A DNA stretch of 64,000 nucleotides from an uncultured bacterium (GTDB taxonomy: Bacteria; Cyanobacteriota; Vampirovibrionia; Gastranaerophilales; Gastranaerophilaceae), in NCBI GenBank assembly GCA_948684385.1, contig CAPQCU010000001.1:248001-312000 (forward strand), written 5' to 3'. The notes beneath the pieces were generated by a model. It was not told the DNA's origin and ran no database searches. It saw only the letters and a program-made list of their open reading frames with translations. This document shows positions 60,677-64,000 of this stretch, piece by piece (the first letter of the stretch is position 1; every line of letters begins with the position of its first letter). The position numbers and the translations under genes are program-made.

Positions 60677-63112
60677 ATGGCACAAGGGTATGACGCTAGT
60701 AATATACGTGTATTAGAAGGCTTGGAAGCAGTCAGGATGCGTCCCGGCATGTACATTGGTTCAACTTCGCAAAGAGGTCTGCACCATTGTATTTACGAAA
60801 TTGTTGACAACTCTATCGATGAATCGCTCGCAGGTTACTGTACAGAAATTCATGTAACTGTTCATAAAGATAACAGTGTAACTGTTGAAGATAACGGGCG
60901 TGGTATTCCTGTTGATATCAAGCCGGATTCCGGTAAATCTGCTCTTGAAATTGTTCACACAGTCCTCCACGCAGGCGGAAAGTTCGGTGATGGCGGATAC
61001 AAAGTGTCAGGCGGACTCCACGGCGTTGGTGCGTCTGTTGTTAACGCCCTTTCAGAAAAAATGGTTGTCGAAGTTTCACGTAACGGTTTTGTATGGCGTC
61101 AGCAATACCTTAGAGGCGAGCCTACTGCGCCGGTTGAAAAAACTGTTCCAACTACTAAAACAGGTACAAAATCAACTTTCTGGCTTGACCCTGAAATCTT
61201 TACAGAAACTACTGAAATCGATGTAGATATTATTGCTACACGTTTTAGAGAAATGGCGTTTCTTAACAAAGGTTTGAAAATTATTCTTCATGACATGAAA
61301 AATGGAAAAGATGACCAGACTTTCCATTACGAAGGCGGTATCGGAAGCTATGTTGCTTTTCTTAACCAGAATAGAACAGTTATGTTTGATGAGCCTATTT
61401 ATATGGATAAGACTGTTGAAAAAATTAAAGTCGAAGTTGCAATGCAGTACACAGATTCTTATAATGAGTCTATTCTTTCGTTTGCAAACAACATCAACAC
61501 ACATCAGGGCGGAACTCACTTAACCGGTTTCCGTAACGCAATTACACGTGTTTTGAATGATTATGCAAGAACGAATAAAATTCTTAAAGACTCTGAACAA
61601 AACCTTTCCGGCGATGATGTTAGAGAAGGTTTGACAGCGATTGTTTCTGTAAAAATCGAAAACCCTGAATTTGAAGGTCAGACAAAAGAAAAACTTGGTA
61701 ATTCAGAAGTTATGCCGGCTGTTCAGGATGTTGTTAAGGAAAAATTGCAGGAATGGTTAGAGTTTAACCCTAAACTTGCAAGACTGATTATTGAAAAAAC
61801 TTTGCAGGCTCAAAGAGCGCGTGAAGCTGCACGTAAGGCGAGAGAGTTAACAAGACGTAAATCAGTTCTTGAAAATTCAACTCTTCCGGGTAAGCTTGCT
61901 GACTGTTCTAACAGAGAACCTGAAAAATGTGAAATTTACATAGTTGAGGGTGATTCTGCAGGCGGTTCTGCTAAACAGGGCAGAAACAGAATGTTTCAGG
62001 CGATTTTGCCTCTTCGAGGTAAAATTCTTAACGTAGAAAAAGCGAGACTTGATAAGATTTATGCTAATAACGAAATCCAGTCAATGGTTCAGGCTTTTGG
62101 TATTACGATTAGTAAGAATGAAGAAGAATTCAATCTTGAAAAATTGCGTTACCACAAAATCATTATCATGACCGATGCTGATGTAGATGGTGCTCACATT
62201 AGAACTCTGCTTTTGACGTTCTTCTTCCGTTATGCAAGACCGCTTATTGAAAACGGTTATGTTTATATCGCGCAGCCTCCGTTGTTCAAAGTTACTCAGG
62301 GTAAGACTTCCGAGTATTTGTATGACGAACATGCGCTTGATAAAATGTTGAAAGAACGCGGTATTAAGTCTTTGAGTCTTTCTGATAAGACAAAATCAAA
62401 GGTTAAATCAGGTGATGAGCTTGTCGAGCTGCTTTCAAACATGGCTTCTTTCTACAAGTCTTACAATAACCCGATTTTGAATATTATTCCTTCTGTTGTT
62501 TTGAGAGGTTTAATCCGCTCAGATGTTAAGCCTGAAGATTTTGAAGATCAGGCTAAAATGACTGAGGTTGTTGAATATTTGGCTCATTATTTGAAAGACC
62601 ACGCTGAAAACTACAATGTTGCAGAAGCTAAGAATTATGCGGTTTCCCTCAAATACAATCCTGAAAATGCTAAGTATTCAATACAGTTGGATTTGTTTGA
62701 AAACGAACATGAGTTTATTACTGCAAATATCATTAAGTCTAACGAGTTTAAACGTTTAAAGAATGCTTATCCACAAATTCGTGATTTCTTGATTGAAGAA
62801 GAAGATAAGTTAATTCTTGAGTCAGAAAACGGTGAGACTGAAATTACGTCATTTGAACAGCTCCAAAAGATAGTTGATGACAGAGGTCAAAAAGGATTGG
62901 CTATACAGCGTTTCAAAGGTCTTGGTGAAATGATGCCTCAGCAGCTCTGGGAAACAACAATGGATCCTGAGACAAGAACTTTGTTGAAAGTTAACATTGA
63001 AGACGCGATGATGTGCGACCAGCTGTTTGATATTTTGATGGGTGATAAAGTTGAGCCGAGACGTGACTTTATTGAATCCAACGCTGTTTACGCAACAAAT
63101 ATTGATACATAG
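60677..63112 (+). CDS. gyrB: DNA gyrase subunit B
   Basis: 811 residues. The GHKL ATPase domain has EIVDNSIDE near 40 and DNGRGIP near 75. The transducer region follows, then TOPRIM with EGDSAGGSAKQ near 425 and TDADVDGAHIR near 498, and a closing QRFKGLGEMMPQQLWETTMD. An ATP-dependent type II topoisomerase subunit that works with GyrA to introduce negative supercoils. Start fixed by GAAAGGTATAAAAA, the end of the last leader repeat. Confidence 0.96.
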   Translation: MAQGYDASNIRVLEGLEAVRMRPGMYIGSTSQRGLHHCIYEIVDNSIDESLAGYCTEIHVTVHKDNSVTVEDNGRGIPVDIKPDSGKSALEIVHTVLHAGGKFGDGGYKVSGGLHGVGASVVNALSEKMVVEVSRNGFVWRQQYLRGEPTAPVEKTVPTTKTGTKSTFWLDPEIFTETTEIDVDIIATRFREMAFLNKGLKIILHDMKNGKDDQTFHYEGGIGSYVAFLNQNRTVMFDEPIYMDKTVEKIKVEVAMQYTDSYNESILSFANNINTHQGGTHLTGFRNAITRVLNDYARTNKILKDSEQNLSGDDVREGLTAIVSVKIENPEFEGQTKEKLGNSEVMPAVQDVVKEKLQEWLEFNPKLARLIIEKTLQAQRAREAARKARELTRRKSVLENSTLPGKLADCSNREPEKCEIYIVEGDSAGGSAKQGRNRMFQAILPLRGKILNVEKARLDKIYANNEIQSMVQAFGITISKNEEEFNLEKLRYHKIIIMTDADVDGAHIRTLLLTFFFRYARPLIENGYVYIAQPPLFKVTQGKTSEYLYDEHALDKMLKERGIKSLSLSDKTKSKVKSGDELVELLSNMASFYKSYNNPILNIIPSVVLRGLIRSDVKPEDFEDQAKMTEVVEYLAHYLKDHAENYNVAEAKNYAVSLKYNPENAKYSIQLDLFENEHEFITANIIKSNEFKRLKNAYPQIRDFLIEEEDKLILESENGETEITSFEQLQKIVDDRGQKGLAIQRFKGLGEMMPQQLWETTMDPETRTLLKVNIEDAMMCDQLFDILMGDKVEPRRDFIESNAVYATNIDT

Positions 63113-63119
63113 ATTAAGT

Positions 63120-63151
63120 AAGGGGCGGGGTTGTTTACAACCCCGCCCCTT
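63120..63151 (+). terminator. terminator-like hairpin after gyrB
   Basis: AAGGGGCGGGGTTG/CAACCCCGCCCCTT forms a perfect 14-bp GC-rich stem with a 4-nt loop. There is no T-run after it, so termination may be incomplete or factor-assisted. Confidence 0.7.
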
Positions 63152-63173
63152 ATTCATACAAACTGATTTGTGC

Positions 63174-63179
63174 TATAAT
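63174..63179 (+). promoter_or_regulatory. -10 box of the AsmA-like gene, leaderless start
   Basis: TATAAT, extended as TGCTATAAT (63171-63179), ends 7 nt before ATG 63187 and no ribosome site is present. This repeats the leaderless pattern seen at the GH57, comF and methyltransferase genes. Confidence 0.65.
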
Positions 63180-63186
63180 TTTGAGT

Positions 63187-64000
63187 ATGAGAAAGAGTTG
63201 TAAAATATTAGTCGGAGTAGTTTGTTCTGCAGGGATTTTGGCTGGAACATTAAGTGCTGCTTATTTGTGGGCTTTGCCTGCGATTGTTTCAAGCTCCAAA
63301 GTTCATTCTAAAATTTCTGAATATGTTCAAAAAGCTTATTATGCTGATTTAAAAATCGACGGAGTTAAGCTTAAAACCGGATGTGATGTTGATTTTGAAC
63401 TTAAGGAGCTAAGTTTAAAAAGGAACGGCAAAGAACTTCTTAATCTTTCGGGGATTGATACGGAATTTTCTTTGAAAGAAATTTTTGCAAAACGCTTAAT
63501 TGTTAAAAAAATCCTGGCAGATAATGTTTATGTAAACGCTTCCGGACTTATGTCTCTTTTACCGCAGCAGGAAGCTAAGGAGCCACAGCAAACTGATTTT
63601 AATATTGATATCTATTCTGCTCTTTTAGGTGTAAAAAAATGTTTGGTAACTTATGACAATGCAGATGTCGGGGTTAAGTTTGATGCTGAAAATCTGATGA
63701 TGGATAGAACGCAGGCGAAAAAATATCTGCATTTCAATTTTGATTTTGAACTTGCAAAGGGTAGTGATAAAATTGCGGTTTCTGCAAATGACAAGAACAA
63801 AATTTATACAGAAAATAACGAACTGCATGTTGACGCGTTTCCGATTGAGATTGATAAATCAACTGTTGTGATTGATGCGTTTGCTTCAAGGAAAACCGGT
63901 TTAGAGGCGAATATTTCTTCTAAAAATTTCAGCGCAAGAGATATTTATGATATTGTTGCTTCGAATATTTTGCTTCCGGAAGGAAAAGCTCTGCTTGCTC
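63187..64000 (+). CDS. AsmA/TamB-like membrane-anchored protein, N-terminal part
   Basis: The frame from ATG 63187 stays open to the window edge (about 271 residues). An N-terminal membrane segment (ILVGVVCSAGILAGTLSAAY) is followed by beta-rich sequence with repeating KIDGVKLKTGCDVDFELKEL and ILADNVYVNASGLMSLLP patterns. This is the N-terminal layout of AsmA/TamB-type proteins that bridge the inner and outer membrane and move lipids. It supports a diderm cell. The gene continues outside the window. Confidence 0.65.
   Translation, partial: MRKSCKILVGVVCSAGILAGTLSAAYLWALPAIVSSSKVHSKISEYVQKAYYADLKIDGVKLKTGCDVDFELKELSLKRNGKELLNLSGIDTEFSLKEIFAKRLIVKKILADNVYVNASGLMSLLPQQEAKEPQQTDFNIDIYSALLGVKKCLVTYDNADVGVKFDAENLMMDRTQAKKYLHFNFDFELAKGSDKIAVSANDKNKIYTENNELHVDAFPIEIDKSTVVIDAFASRKTGLEANISSKNFSARDIYDIVASNILLPEGKALLA

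Noticed and set aside
61172..61519. Antisense frames within gyrB
   Set aside because: They are mirror frames of a strongly conserved coding sequence with no ribosome site or family features.

Overview
The window looks like a chromosomal segment of an AT-rich bacterium. Housekeeping genes (thrS, tgt, ndk, metG, gyrB) flank a much more AT-rich block of accessory and mobile genes. An AsmA/TamB-like membrane-anchored protein at the right edge suggests an outer membrane. The low GC, several leaderless-looking promoters, a GH57 enzyme and several lineage-type proteins of unknown function are most compatible with a gut Melainabacteria/Gastranaerophilales-type genome. That placement is an inference and cannot be proved from this window.

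Layout. 1-13504 is core-like: a partial GH57 glycosidase, tRNA-Leu(CAA), thrS, tgt-ndk, comF, metG, an HNH-like protein, an alpha/beta hydrolase, an M48 protease, and a divergent cupin/HxlR pair with a palindromic operator. About 13505-59799 is a mosaic accessory island. It starts with Mu-like element A (DDE transposase plus Mor-like activator), followed by an XRE-ImmA pair and a first restriction-modification locus (two methyltransferases and a nuclease). Next comes a truncated copy of a MuB/dead-recombinase pair. A large serine recombinase follows, with two accessory proteins carrying the same C-terminal domain and two ParB-like proteins. Then comes Mu-like element B, made of a DDE transposase, a MuB-like ATPase and a third protein. 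The third protein joins MuA-type DNA-binding domains to a tyrosine-recombinase fold that has lost its catalytic residues. After that are a four-domain sulfur-transfer flavoprotein, a Gdx/SugE-type transporter, a cluster of unrecognised genes with a WG-repeat protein and an ABC-type ATPase, a WYL regulator, an ABC-three-component (ABC-3C) defence system, a DpnII-type restriction operon with two extra genes, and frameshifted Mu-like element C.

The right border carries tRNA-Met(CAU) and a structured-RNA-like segment. Beyond it, core genes resume: gyrB, with five degenerate 55-nt tandem repeats forming its leader, and an AsmA-like gene running off the window.

How the genes work together: the island is a defence and mobility hotspot. 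It holds two restriction systems, an ABC-3C system, an Abi/HEPN-like gene and an XRE-ImmA module, between remains of at least three Mu-like transposable elements. The upstream ends of those elements carry related TTCCGAC-containing repeats. The strongest candidate for something undescribed is the three-gene operon of element B, together with its decayed second copy at 23011-25099.
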